Shown here: one piece after another, positions 8,584 to 17,284 of the stretch
Position numbering within the stretch: position 1 is the stretch's first letter
Layout of the letters: every line of letters starts with the position of its first letter
Translations under genes and position numbers: made by a program
Notes under the pieces: generated by a model
Told to the model about the DNA's origin: nothing
The model's database searches: none
The model's input: the letters and a program-made list of their open reading frames with translations, nothing else
Source of the DNA: Candidatus Uhrbacteria bacterium RIFCSPHIGHO2_01_FULL_63_20
GTDB lineage: Bacteria > Patescibacteriota > Patescibacteriia > UBA9934 > GWF2-40-263
Direction: 5' to 3'
Assembly: GCA_001791045.1 (NCBI GenBank)
Contig: MGDT01000006.1
Location: 44,957-94,316, forward strand
DNA length: 49,360 nucleotides

Positions 8584-9171
8584 ATGATTGATGCAAAGAC
8601 CGTGGCGACGCTGCGCGAGATGACGAACGCCGGCATGATGGACGCCAAGCGCGCGCTTGAGGAGGCCGGCGGGAACCTGGAGGCCGCCGCCGAGATGCTG
8701 CGCAAGAAGGGGATCGCCAAGGCCGTGAAAAAGGCCGACCGCGTGACCAACGAGGGCCGCGTGCATGCCTACGTGCACGGCACGGGCAAGCTCGGCGTGC
8801 TCGTGGAAGTGCTGTGCGAGACCGATTTCGTGGCGCGCAACGAGGCGTTCCTCGAGCTCTGCCAGGACCTCGCGCTCCATATTTCCGCTTCCGACCCGCT
8901 GTACGTGTCCCGTGACGCCGTGCCCGTGGATCTCGTGGAGAAACAGCAGGCGATGATCCGCGAGGAATCCGCCGCCGGCGCCAAGAGCGCGGAGATCCTC
9001 GAGAAGATGGTGGAGGGCCGCCTGTCCAAGTGGTACCAGGAGATCGTGCTCGTGGAGCAGGCGTTCGTGAAGGACGAGGACAAGACGATCGAAGACCTCG
9101 TGAAGGAGAAGATCGCGCTCTTGGGCGAGAACATCCAGGTCCGCCGCTTCGCGCGGTTCCAGATCGGGTAA
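8584..9171 (+). CDS. tsf: Elongation factor Ts
   Basis: VATLREMTNAGMMDAKRALEEAGGN, VLCETDFVARNEAF. Confidence 0.95.
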   Translation: MIDAKTVATLREMTNAGMMDAKRALEEAGGNLEAAAEMLRKKGIAKAVKKADRVTNEGRVHAYVHGTGKLGVLVEVLCETDFVARNEAFLELCQDLALHISASDPLYVSRDAVPVDLVEKQQAMIREESAAGAKSAEILEKMVEGRLSKWYQEIVLVEQAFVKDEDKTIEDLVKEKIALLGENIQVRRFARFQIG

Positions 9172-9177
9172 GGAAAT

Positions 9178-9198
9178 CGGCCCCTCGGGGCCGGTTTT
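9178..9198 (+). terminator. Terminator CGGCCCC-tc-GGGGCCGGTTTT
   Basis: GC hairpin plus T4 after tsf. Confidence 0.6.
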
Positions 9199-9241
9199 CG
9201 TTTGCGGCGGACGAATGGTACAATTCCCCCCGTTCGTCCCG

Positions 9242-9305
9242 CCAACTCCCAACTCCCAAATATTTACCCGTCCGATGCTCCGAAGGAGCGTAGGCGGGCC
9301 AACTC
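9242..9305. repeat. Heptads CCAACTC/CCAACTC/CCAAATA/TTTACCC followed by a hairpin and another CCAACTC
   Basis: Degenerate 7-mers 9242-9269; imperfect hairpin GTCCGATGCTCC-gaa-GGAGCGTAGGCGGGC 9270-9298; CCAACTC 9299-9305. Confidence 0.7.
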
Positions 9306-9310
9306 CCCCT

Positions 9311-10318
9311 ATGTTACGCGTCGCCATCAACGGGTTCGGGCGCATCGGGCGCACGGCGTTCAAGGCCGGCTGGGGTCGCAAGGACCTGCGGTTCGTGGCC
9401 ATCAACGATCTCACCGAGCCCAAGATCCTGGCGCACCTGCTCCAGTACGATTCCACCTTCCGCACGTGGGGGCACGAGGTGAAGGCGGATGCCAGCCACA
9501 TCATCGTGGACGGGCACAAGATACCCGTGGTCGCCGAGAAGGAGCCGACGGCGCTCCCGTGGAAGGAGCACAAGGTGGACGTGGTGATCGAATCGACCGG
9601 CCGGTTCACGGACAAGGCATCCGCTTCGGCGCACCTCGTGGCCGGCGCGAAGAAGGTGGTCATCTCGGCTCCGGCCAAGGACGCGCCCACCTTCCTCATG
9701 GGCGTGAACCACAAGGGCGCGAAGAAGACCGACACGGTCGTGAACAACGCCAGCTGCACCACCAACTCCATCGGCCCGGTGGTGGCGATCATGGAGGAGG
9801 CGTTCGGCGTGAAGAAGGCGATGATGACCACCATCCATTCGGTCACGGCCGAGCAGAACCTGGTGGACTCGCTCCCGCCCGCGCGGCATCCGGACTTGCG
9901 CCGCGCGAGGAGCGCGCTCGTGAACATGGTGCCCACGTCCACGGGCGCGGCCAAGGCGCTTTCGCAAGCCATCCCGTCGGCGGAAGGGGTGTTCGACGGC
10001 ATCGCGGTGCGCGTGCCCACTCTTGACGTGTCGCTTTCCGATTTCACCTTCGTGCTTGCCAAGAAGGTCACGCCCGAGCAGGTGAACGACGCGTTCGTGA
10101 AGGCATCGAAATCCGCGCGGTGGAGAGGGATCCTCGGGGTCTCGGACGTCCCGCTCGTCTCGAGCGACTTCATCGGCAGCACCTACGGGAGCGTGGTGGA
10201 CCTCGAGATGACGCGCGTGGTCGGTGGCGACCTCGTGAAGGTGCTCGCGTGGTACGACAACGAATGGGGATATTCGATGCGGCTCATCGACATGGTGGAG
10301 CACATCGGGAAGCTGTGA
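9311..10318 (+). CDS. gap: Glyceraldehyde-3-phosphate dehydrogenase
   Basis: VAINGFGRIGR, NNASCTTNSIGPV, WYDNEWGYS. Confidence 0.95.
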   Translation: MLRVAINGFGRIGRTAFKAGWGRKDLRFVAINDLTEPKILAHLLQYDSTFRTWGHEVKADASHIIVDGHKIPVVAEKEPTALPWKEHKVDVVIESTGRFTDKASASAHLVAGAKKVVISAPAKDAPTFLMGVNHKGAKKTDTVVNNASCTTNSIGPVVAIMEEAFGVKKAMMTTIHSVTAEQNLVDSLPPARHPDLRRARSALVNMVPTSTGAAKALSQAIPSAEGVFDGIAVRVPTLDVSLSDFTFVLAKKVTPEQVNDAFVKASKSARWRGILGVSDVPLVSSDFIGSTYGSVVDLEMTRVVGGDLVKVLAWYDNEWGYSMRLIDMVEHIGKL

Positions 10319-11598
10319 AGGGACCGCACCGCATCATCATCGTCGGAGGAGGGTTCGGCGGCCTCCGGGCCGCGTTGGAGCTGGTGAAACGCCGGGCGCG
10401 GTTGAAGTCGTTCGAGGTGACGCTCGTCGATCGCGAGACCCGCCACATCTATTCGCCGCTCCTGTACGAGGTGTGCACGGGCGGGCTCGATGCCGACATG
10501 GGTCGCGCCTCGGTGCAGGAGCTCAAGAGCGGGGTCGCCGTCCCGTTTTCGGACTTCGAGCGCCGCGTGAAGAAGAGCCGGCTGCACTTCGTGCGTGGCG
10601 AGCTTACGGGCCTCGACGAGGAAGCGAAGGAAATCGCGCTCAAGGACGGACGCACGCTTCCCTATGACGACCTCATCCTCGCCTGCGGCGGCGCTCCCAA
10701 CACGTTCGGCATCCCGGGGGTCGAGGAACACGCGTTCTTCCTCAAGTGGCTTCCCGACGCGCTTCGCATCCGCGCGCGGATCGCCGCGTTTCTCGAGGCG
10801 CGCCGCAAGGGGAAGGAACGCCGCGTGTGCGTGCTTATCGCGGGCGGAGGGCCCACCGGCACCGAGTCGGCCGCGGAGCTGGCCAATTTCTTCCAGCGCA
10901 TGACCGACGCGGGGGTGCTCGACCGTGAGGCCTGGCACGTGCGGTTGGTGGAAGCCGGGCCGACGGTGCTCCCCAACCATCCCGAACCGGTGCGCCAGGC
11001 GGCCCGCAAACGCCTCGAGGCGCTCGGGGTCGACGTGATGACCGGGACCAAGCTCAACAAGATCGAGCCGGGCCGCGCGTGCCTGACGATCGCGGACGAC
11101 GGGGAGGAATGCATACGCGAGGCCGACGTGGTGGTGTGGGCGGGCGGGATCAAGCCGCCGGCGGCGTGGAAATCGCTCAAGCTCCCGGTGGACGCCAAGG
11201 GGTGGCTCATGGCGGAACCGTCGCTCCAATTGAAGGGGAAGGACCACGTGTGGGGGCTTGGGGACGCCGTGTCGTTCATGCATCCCAAGACCGGCGTCCG
11301 GGTGCCGGCGCTCGCGCAGGTCGCGACGCGCGAGGCGGCGATCGTCGCCGAGAACGTGACGCGGCTGCTCGAACGCCGCCCAGCCATCACGTGGAACCCG
11401 CCGGAATACTGGATGACGGTGACCCCGCTTGGCGGGCACCACGCGATCGCCGACCTTGGCCGGTTCGTGCTCACCGGGTTCCCGGGGTACGTGGCGCGCA
11501 AGGTCGCCGACCTCATGTATTTCTGCTCCATCCTTCCGTGGCGCCAGGCGCTCCGCTTGTGGGCGAAGGGGACGATGGTGTACATGCGGAACGATTGA
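10315..11598 (+). CDS. ndh: Type II NADH dehydrogenase-like FAD/NAD-dependent oxidoreductase
   Basis: RIIIVGGGFGGLRAALEL, HIYSPLLYEVCTG, GGGPTGTESAAEL; likely GTG start at 10315 overlapping gap stop. Confidence 0.8.
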   Translation: MKGPHRIIIVGGGFGGLRAALELVKRRARLKSFEVTLVDRETRHIYSPLLYEVCTGGLDADMGRASVQELKSGVAVPFSDFERRVKKSRLHFVRGELTGLDEEAKEIALKDGRTLPYDDLILACGGAPNTFGIPGVEEHAFFLKWLPDALRIRARIAAFLEARRKGKERRVCVLIAGGGPTGTESAAELANFFQRMTDAGVLDREAWHVRLVEAGPTVLPNHPEPVRQAARKRLEALGVDVMTGTKLNKIEPGRACLTIADDGEECIREADVVVWAGGIKPPAAWKSLKLPVDAKGWLMAEPSLQLKGKDHVWGLGDAVSFMHPKTGVRVPALAQVATREAAIVAENVTRLLERRPAITWNPPEYWMTVTPLGGHHAIADLGRFVLTGFPGYVARKVADLMYFCSILPWRQALRLWAKGTMVYMRND

Positions 11599-11599
11599 T

Positions 11600-12784
11600 A
11601 TGGCTTTGCGCACGCTCAAGAACGGAGCGGATCTGCACGGCAAGCGCGTGCTCGTCCGCATAGACGGCAACGTCCCGGTCGTGAAAGGGAAGGCCGTGGA
11701 CGGCGCGCACGGGCGCATCGCGCGGGCGGCGGTCGGGATCGACTGGCTGCGGCAGCGCGGGGCGCGCGTGATCGTGATGACCCACCTGGGGCGCCCGAAA
11801 GGGAAGCGCGTGCCCGCGTATTCGGTGCGGCCGGTCGCGAAGCGGCTCTCGGAATTGCTGGGCATCGAGGTGAGATTCTCGCGCGACATCGTGGGGCCGT
11901 CGGTATCCCGCGCCGTGGACAACCTCAAGGACGGCGAAGTGCTGCTCCTCGAGAACGTGCGGTTCGACGCGCGCGAGGAGCGCAACAGCCCGGCGTTCGC
12001 GCAGAGCCTCGCCTCGCTCGCCGACCTATACGTGAACGACGCGTTCGGCGTGTGCCATCGCGCGCACGCGAGCGTCGAAGCGATCGCCGAGCAGCTTCCG
12101 TCGTACGCCGGGCCATTGCTGCAGCAGGAAGTGTCGGTGCTTTCCAAGGTGATGAAAAGCCCCAAGCGCCCGTTCGTGCTCGCGCTTGGCGGCCTCAAGG
12201 CCTCTGACAAGATCCCAGTCATGCGTAAGCTCCTGCCCGACGCGGATTACGTGATCGTGGGCGGCGCGCTCGCGACCGCGTTCTTGGCCGCCGACGGCCT
12301 TCCGGTCGGTCGTTCGGTGTATGATGGGGACGGGGTGCGCTCCGCGAAACGGCTGCTCAAGGACGCGCGCGTCAAATTTTTGCTCCCGCTTGACGTCGTG
12401 GTCGCGAGTTCGCCCACGTCGCGCGCCAAGAAACGCAACGTGAGCGTTTCCCAGGTCGGTCCCAAGGACATGATCCTGGACATCGGCCACGCGAGCATGA
12501 AGAAGGCGGCGCGCGAGGTGGAAGGGGCCAAGACCGTGGTGTGGAACGGGCCGTTCGGCCTCGCCGAGAATGAGCGGTTCCGCGACGCGACGCTCCTGCT
12601 CGCCCGGGCCGTGGCCGACCGCGCCGAAGCGGCCGTCACGGTGGTGGGCGGCGGCGATACCGTGCCGCTCGTGGAGCGAGCAGGGCTCGCCGACCGGTTC
12701 ACCCTGCTTTCGACCGGCGGCGGCGCCATGCTCGAATTCCTCGCGGGCAAGAAGATGCCGGGGATCGAAGCGCTCCAAACCTGA
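11600..12784 (+). CDS. pgk: Phosphoglycerate kinase
   Basis: KRVLVRIDGNVP, MTHLGRPKG, WNGPFGLAE. Confidence 0.95.
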   Translation: MALRTLKNGADLHGKRVLVRIDGNVPVVKGKAVDGAHGRIARAAVGIDWLRQRGARVIVMTHLGRPKGKRVPAYSVRPVAKRLSELLGIEVRFSRDIVGPSVSRAVDNLKDGEVLLLENVRFDAREERNSPAFAQSLASLADLYVNDAFGVCHRAHASVEAIAEQLPSYAGPLLQQEVSVLSKVMKSPKRPFVLALGGLKASDKIPVMRKLLPDADYVIVGGALATAFLAADGLPVGRSVYDGDGVRSAKRLLKDARVKFLLPLDVVVASSPTSRAKKRNVSVSQVGPKDMILDIGHASMKKAAREVEGAKTVVWNGPFGLAENERFRDATLLLARAVADRAEAAVTVVGGGDTVPLVERAGLADRFTLLSTGGGAMLEFLAGKKMPGIEALQT

Positions 12785-12785
12785 T

Positions 12786-14042
12786 ATGTCGAAGATCGAT
12801 TCCATCCACGCGCACGAGATCCTGGACAGCCGGGGGAACCCCACCGTGCAGGTCACGGTGCTGTTGGAAGACGGCTCGACCGGGACCGCGTCGGTCCCGA
12901 GCGGGGCGTCCACCGGGAGCCATGAGGCGCTCGAGCTGCGAGACGGGAACCCCAAGCGCTACCGCGGCTTGGGCGTGTTGAAGGCGGTGAGGAACGCGAA
13001 TGGCCCGCTCGCGAAGGCGGTGACGGGCATGCACGCCGACGACCAGCGCGAGATCGACGCGCGCATGGTGGCGCTCGACGGGACCGACAACAAGCGCAGG
13101 CTCGGCGCGAACGCCATCCTCGGCGTGTCGCTCGCGGTCGCGCACGCGGCCGCCAAGTCCAACGTCCAGCCGCTGTACGCGTACCTGCGCGAATGTTTTG
13201 AGTTGAAGCACAAGGGGTACCGCCTGCCGGTCCCGACCATGAACATCCTGAACGGTGGCGCGCATGCGGGCTGGATCCTCGATTTCCAAGAGTTCATGGT
13301 GGTGCCGCAGCAGAAACGGTTCTCCGAACGCGTACGGTGCGGATCGGAGGTGTTCCACGCGCTCGGCGATATTTTGAAAAAGATGGGCCACTCGACGCTC
13401 GTGGGCGATGAGGGCGGGTACGCCGTGCCGTTCGCGCGCAATGAGGACGCGCTCAAGGCGATCATGAAGGCGATCGCCGCGGCCGGTTACAAGGCGGGGA
13501 AGGACGTGATGCTCGCGCTCGATCCGGCCGTGTCTGAAGTCTATGACGCCAGGCGAAAGCGGTATGCGTTGCGCGTCGACAAGCAGCGACTCACCAGCGA
13601 CCAGATGATCGCCTTGTGGCAGGAATGGGCCAGGAAATACCCGATCGTCTCGCTCGAGGACGGGCTCGCCGAGGACGATTGGGAAGGGTGGGCACGCCTC
13701 ACGCGAGCTACGGGAGAAAAACTCACGCTCGTGGGCGATGATTTCTTCGTGACGAACGTCGCGCGGCTTCAACAAGGGGTCGCGCTGGGGTGCGGTAACG
13801 CCATCCTCATCAAGGTGAACCAGATCGGGACGCTCACCGAAGCGGTCGAAGCGATAAACCTGGCGCAGGAGAGCGGCTACAAGGTCTCCGTGTCCCATCG
13901 TTCCGGCGAGACCGAGGACACCACGATCGCCGACCTCGCGGTCGCCGTGAACGCCGACTACATCAAGACCGGTTCGCTGTCACGTTCCGAACGCCTCGCC
14001 AAATACAACCGGCTCATGGAGATCGAGGAGGAAGTGATGTGA
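12786..14042 (+). CDS. eno: Enolase
   Basis: EILDSRGNPTVQV, VGDDFFVTN, IKVNQIGTLTEA. Confidence 0.97.
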   Translation: MSKIDSIHAHEILDSRGNPTVQVTVLLEDGSTGTASVPSGASTGSHEALELRDGNPKRYRGLGVLKAVRNANGPLAKAVTGMHADDQREIDARMVALDGTDNKRRLGANAILGVSLAVAHAAAKSNVQPLYAYLRECFELKHKGYRLPVPTMNILNGGAHAGWILDFQEFMVVPQQKRFSERVRCGSEVFHALGDILKKMGHSTLVGDEGGYAVPFARNEDALKAIMKAIAAAGYKAGKDVMLALDPAVSEVYDARRKRYALRVDKQRLTSDQMIALWQEWARKYPIVSLEDGLAEDDWEGWARLTRATGEKLTLVGDDFFVTNVARLQQGVALGCGNAILIKVNQIGTLTEAVEAINLAQESGYKVSVSHRSGETEDTTIADLAVAVNADYIKTGSLSRSERLAKYNRLMEIEEEVM

Positions 14043-14569
14043 AGAAGAAGCGCATCGTCTTTTTCGACGGGGATGGGACCATTTGGTACCCGAAATCCAC
14101 CAAACGGACGAGAAAGCCTCACTGGATTTATTCCGACACGAAGATCGGACGGAATCATCTGGACCACCTGGTCCTGACACCGACGACAGTGCCGACGTTG
14201 AAGAAATTGCGGCGAAGCGGTGTGGTGTTGATCTTGATCTCGACGCATCCCCATCCGCCGAAGGAAGCGGACGAGTTTCTGAAAGGAAAGATGAGGCATT
14301 TGGACGTCGAGCGCCTTTTTGACGCGTATTACGCCGCTCGCGATTATCCGGAAGGAAAAGGGGAGTTGATCGTCAGGATCCTTAAGCGGCAAGGAATCCT
14401 CAAATCCCAAGCGTTGATGGTCGGGGACAGTTATCGGTATGATTATTTGTCTGCGAAGAACGTCGGCGTGGAAGCACTGCTCATCAGGACGCCATACACG
14501 GCGCCGGAGGGGAAGAGAGTGAGGCGGACCATTCATCACGTCCGGGACGTGCTCGATTATCTCGACTGA
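14039..14569 (+). CDS. HAD-superfamily phosphatase
   Basis: FFDGDGT motif I, LILIST motif II, MVGDSYRYDY motif IV; GTG start overlapping eno stop. Confidence 0.75.
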   Translation: MKKKRIVFFDGDGTIWYPKSTKRTRKPHWIYSDTKIGRNHLDHLVLTPTTVPTLKKLRRSGVVLILISTHPHPPKEADEFLKGKMRHLDVERLFDAYYAARDYPEGKGELIVRILKRQGILKSQALMVGDSYRYDYLSAKNVGVEALLIRTPYTAPEGKRVRRTIHHVRDVLDYLD

Positions 14570-14576
14570 GAATATA

Positions 14577-14606
14577 TTTCTGAAATTGTCCCGGTCGGGA
14601 CAATTT
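14577..14606. repeat. Palindromic element, upstream copy: AAATTGTCCCG-GT-CGGGACAATTT
   Basis: 11-bp perfect arms at 14583-14606, 11 nt before the PaaX/Cas2-like ATG. Confidence 0.9.
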
Positions 14607-14617
14607 GGTAAACGAAC

Positions 14618-15154
14618 ATGACACATCGCAATTCAGCCAGTCTTGCAGCGCTCGATCGACTCACGCGCTCGATAGAGCGTCTGGAACGAGGCATGATCGT
14701 GGATCGGCGCCGGTTCATGCAGACTCCTGGTTTACGCGGTCGGACAAGGATTGCCGTCGAGATGAGCGCAAAGAAGGAACGCGCACGTTTCCTACGCGGC
14801 TCGAAGGCGTTGATTGAAGATGGATTGGTTGCCGAGCGCCGAGTCGGCAATCAGATTGTCTCAGTCTTGACCTCCAAAGGTCTTGAAGAAACGTTACGGT
14901 TTCGCATTCGAGCCTCTCGTTCAGTTCTTCCGAATCAAGATCGTCTCATCGTCACGTTTGATATCCCGGAACACGTGTCCGATGTTCGGACTGCTCTGCG
15001 GAGGTTTCTGAAGAGCGCGGGATTTCGACACGTACATTTAAGCGTTTGGGACACGGACAAATCCGTAACCAATGAACTTTCACAGCTTCTCCGTCTGATG
15101 AAGTGCGGCCGGTGGGTGAAATTGTTCATTGGACGCGAACTGAAGGACGAATAA
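14618..15154 (+). CDS. PaaX-like winged-helix regulator with Cas2-like C-terminal domain
   Basis: wHTH-like region (LIEDGLVAERRVGNQIVSVLTSKG) followed by RLIVTFDIPEHVSDVRTALRRFLKSAGFRHVHLSVW, resembling the PaaX/Cas2 ferredoxin-like fold. Confidence 0.65.
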   Translation: MTHRNSASLAALDRLTRSIERLERGMIVDRRRFMQTPGLRGRTRIAVEMSAKKERARFLRGSKALIEDGLVAERRVGNQIVSVLTSKGLEETLRFRIRASRSVLPNQDRLIVTFDIPEHVSDVRTALRRFLKSAGFRHVHLSVWDTDKSVTNELSQLLRLMKCGRWVKLFIGRELKDE

Positions 15155-15160
15155 CGCTCA

Positions 15161-15190
15161 TTTCCGAAATTGTCGCGGTCGCGACAAAAA
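15161..15190. repeat. Palindromic element, downstream copy: TTGTCGCG-GT-CGCGACAA
   Basis: 8-bp perfect arms 15170-15187; 25/30 identity to 14577-14606. Confidence 0.9.
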
Positions 15191-15243
15191 GCAAAATGAA
15201 ACACCTTCCTCGCGGAACATGGGTCGGTTACAATGTCTCCGCT

Positions 15244-16830
15244 ATGGCCGATGCGCAGAAACGCCCGAAACCCGCCGTGCTCATGATCCTCGACGGGTTC
15301 GGCGTGGCGCCCGACGGGCCCGGGAACGCGGTCACGCGCGCCAAGATGCCCGCCTTCCGTTCGCTCATCGCGAACTATCCCACCATGACGTTGCGCGCGA
15401 GCGGCGAGGAGGTGGGGCTTTCGTGGGGGGAGATGGGCAACTCGGAGGTAGGTCACCTCGCGATCGGCGCGGGGCGCGTGTACTACCAGACGTTCCCGCG
15501 CGTGAACCGCGACATCATGAGCGGGGATTTTTACGCGAACGAGGCGTTCGTGAAGGCGATCGAGCATGCGAAGGCCGCGGGCAGCGCGCTCCACCTGATC
15601 GGGCTCATGAGCCCGGGCCGCGTGCACTCCATGGACGAGCACTGCTTCGCGCTGCTCGAGCTGTGCAAGCGTCATAAGCTGAAAAAAGTGTTCGTGCACG
15701 CCATCCTCGACGGCCGCGACACGCTCTACAACGCCGGGATCGATTTCGTGGGGAAGCTGCTCGAGAAGATGAAGGATCTGAAGACGGGCCGGCTCGCCAC
15801 GTTGTGCGGACGCTTTTACGCGATGGATCGCGACAACCGGTGGGACCGCACGCAAAAGGCGTTCGACGCGATGGCCGAGGGAAAGGGGGAGATGGCGCTC
15901 GAGCCGCTCACCGCCATCCGGCAGAGTTACGCCGGCGAGGTGTATGACGAGGAGTTCCCGCCCACGGTGCTGCTCGACGGCGACCAGCCGGTCGCGACCG
16001 TGCAGGATCACGACGCCATCATCTTCTTCAACTTCCGCCCGGACCGCATGCGCCAGCTGACCAAGGCGTTCGTGCTCCCCGGGTTCACGCGCTTCCCGCG
16101 CCGGACGATCGCGGACCTGCTCCCCGTCACCATGGTCGAATACCAACGCGGGCTTCCCGTGGAGGTGGCGTACCCGCCGGTGGCCATCCAAAAATGCCTG
16201 GCCGAGGTGATTTCGGACGCCGGGCTCACGCAGCTGCACGTGGCGGAAACAGAAAAATACGCGCACGTCACCTTTTTCGTGAACGGGACGCGCGAGGAAC
16301 CGTTCCCGGGCGAGAAGCGCGCGCTCGTCCCGTCGCCGCGCGTCGCCTCCTACGACGAGCGTCCCGCGATGAGCGCCGAGGAGGTCACCGACCGCGTGAT
16401 CGACGAGGTCCGGAAAGGCGAGACCGACGTCGTCATCATGAACTACGCGAATGCCGACATGGTGGGGCACACGGGGAACGTGGAGGCGACCGTGAAGGCG
16501 AACGAGACGGTGGACGCGTGCATCGCCCGCGTGGTGAAGGAGGTGCTCGACCGGGACGGCGTGCTGTTCCTGACCGCCGATCACGGCAACGGGGAAGAGG
16601 TGTTGAACGTGCGGACGGGAGAGATCGACAAGGAGCATGCCACCAATCCGGTGCCCTTCGTGATCGTCGGCAACCAGTTCAAGGGGAAACCCTCTCCCGC
16701 GGGCGAGGTGCCCGAAGGGGATCTCTCCCTCATGCCGCCGGTGGGGATGCTCGCGGACGTCGCCCCCACCGTGCTTTCGGTGCTCGGCCTAAAGCAACCG
16801 CCCGAGATGACGGGGCAGCCGCTGCTGTGA
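15244..16830 (+). CDS. gpmI: 2,3-bisphosphoglycerate-independent phosphoglycerate mutase
   Basis: VLMILDGFG, GNSEVGHLAIGAGR, ILDGRDT, TADHGNGEE. Confidence 0.95.
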   Translation: MADAQKRPKPAVLMILDGFGVAPDGPGNAVTRAKMPAFRSLIANYPTMTLRASGEEVGLSWGEMGNSEVGHLAIGAGRVYYQTFPRVNRDIMSGDFYANEAFVKAIEHAKAAGSALHLIGLMSPGRVHSMDEHCFALLELCKRHKLKKVFVHAILDGRDTLYNAGIDFVGKLLEKMKDLKTGRLATLCGRFYAMDRDNRWDRTQKAFDAMAEGKGEMALEPLTAIRQSYAGEVYDEEFPPTVLLDGDQPVATVQDHDAIIFFNFRPDRMRQLTKAFVLPGFTRFPRRTIADLLPVTMVEYQRGLPVEVAYPPVAIQKCLAEVISDAGLTQLHVAETEKYAHVTFFVNGTREEPFPGEKRALVPSPRVASYDERPAMSAEEVTDRVIDEVRKGETDVVIMNYANADMVGHTGNVEATVKANETVDACIARVVKEVLDRDGVLFLTADHGNGEEVLNVRTGEIDKEHATNPVPFVIVGNQFKGKPSPAGEVPEGDLSLMPPVGMLADVAPTVLSVLGLKQPPEMTGQPLL

Positions 16831-16855
16831 AGGCGGATCCCGCTCCGCAACTCAT

Positions 16856-17284
16856 ATGAAACGGCTCGTCGATTCCATCGCCATCTGGTGCGCGCGTTAC
16901 CTGATCGTCGCGCTCTTGATCGCGGCCGCGCTCGCCGGTTCGTCCCTGATCAAGGAGCTCTTGGTTTCCATCCTTGCCGCCTGGGGGTTCGCGGTCCTGT
17001 TGCAGCTCGCGCTGCGCCGCCCGCGTCCGTTCAGGAACGGGGAGCAGGCGCTCATCAAGATGTGGGTCGAGACCCCGTCGTTCCCGTCGGCGCACGCCGC
17101 GATCTCGTTCGCGGTCGCCGGCACGTTCCTGTGGAGCCAAGGGGGACAGGCGCCGGCGTTCGCGGTCGCCGCGACGCTGTTGTGTTGGGCACGCGTGCGG
17201 GTGAGGGTCCACTACCTGTCCGACGTGGCGGTTGGCGCCGCGCTCGGGCTTGCCGTAAGCTATGGCGCGTCGTCATTCGTATGA
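16856..17284 (+). CDS. PAP2-family membrane phosphatase
   Basis: RRPRPF, PSFPSAHA, RVRVHYLSDV motifs. Confidence 0.8.
   Translation: MKRLVDSIAIWCARYLIVALLIAAALAGSSLIKELLVSILAAWGFAVLLQLALRRPRPFRNGEQALIKMWVETPSFPSAHAAISFAVAGTFLWSQGGQAPAFAVAATLLCWARVRVRVHYLSDVAVGAALGLAVSYGASSFV

Noticed and set aside
10183-12222. 679-aa minus-strand ORF
   Set aside because: Antisense to ndh and pgk
14577-15190. CRISPR-Cas locus
   Set aside because: Cas2-like domain only; no repeats with unique spacers and no cas1 or effector genes
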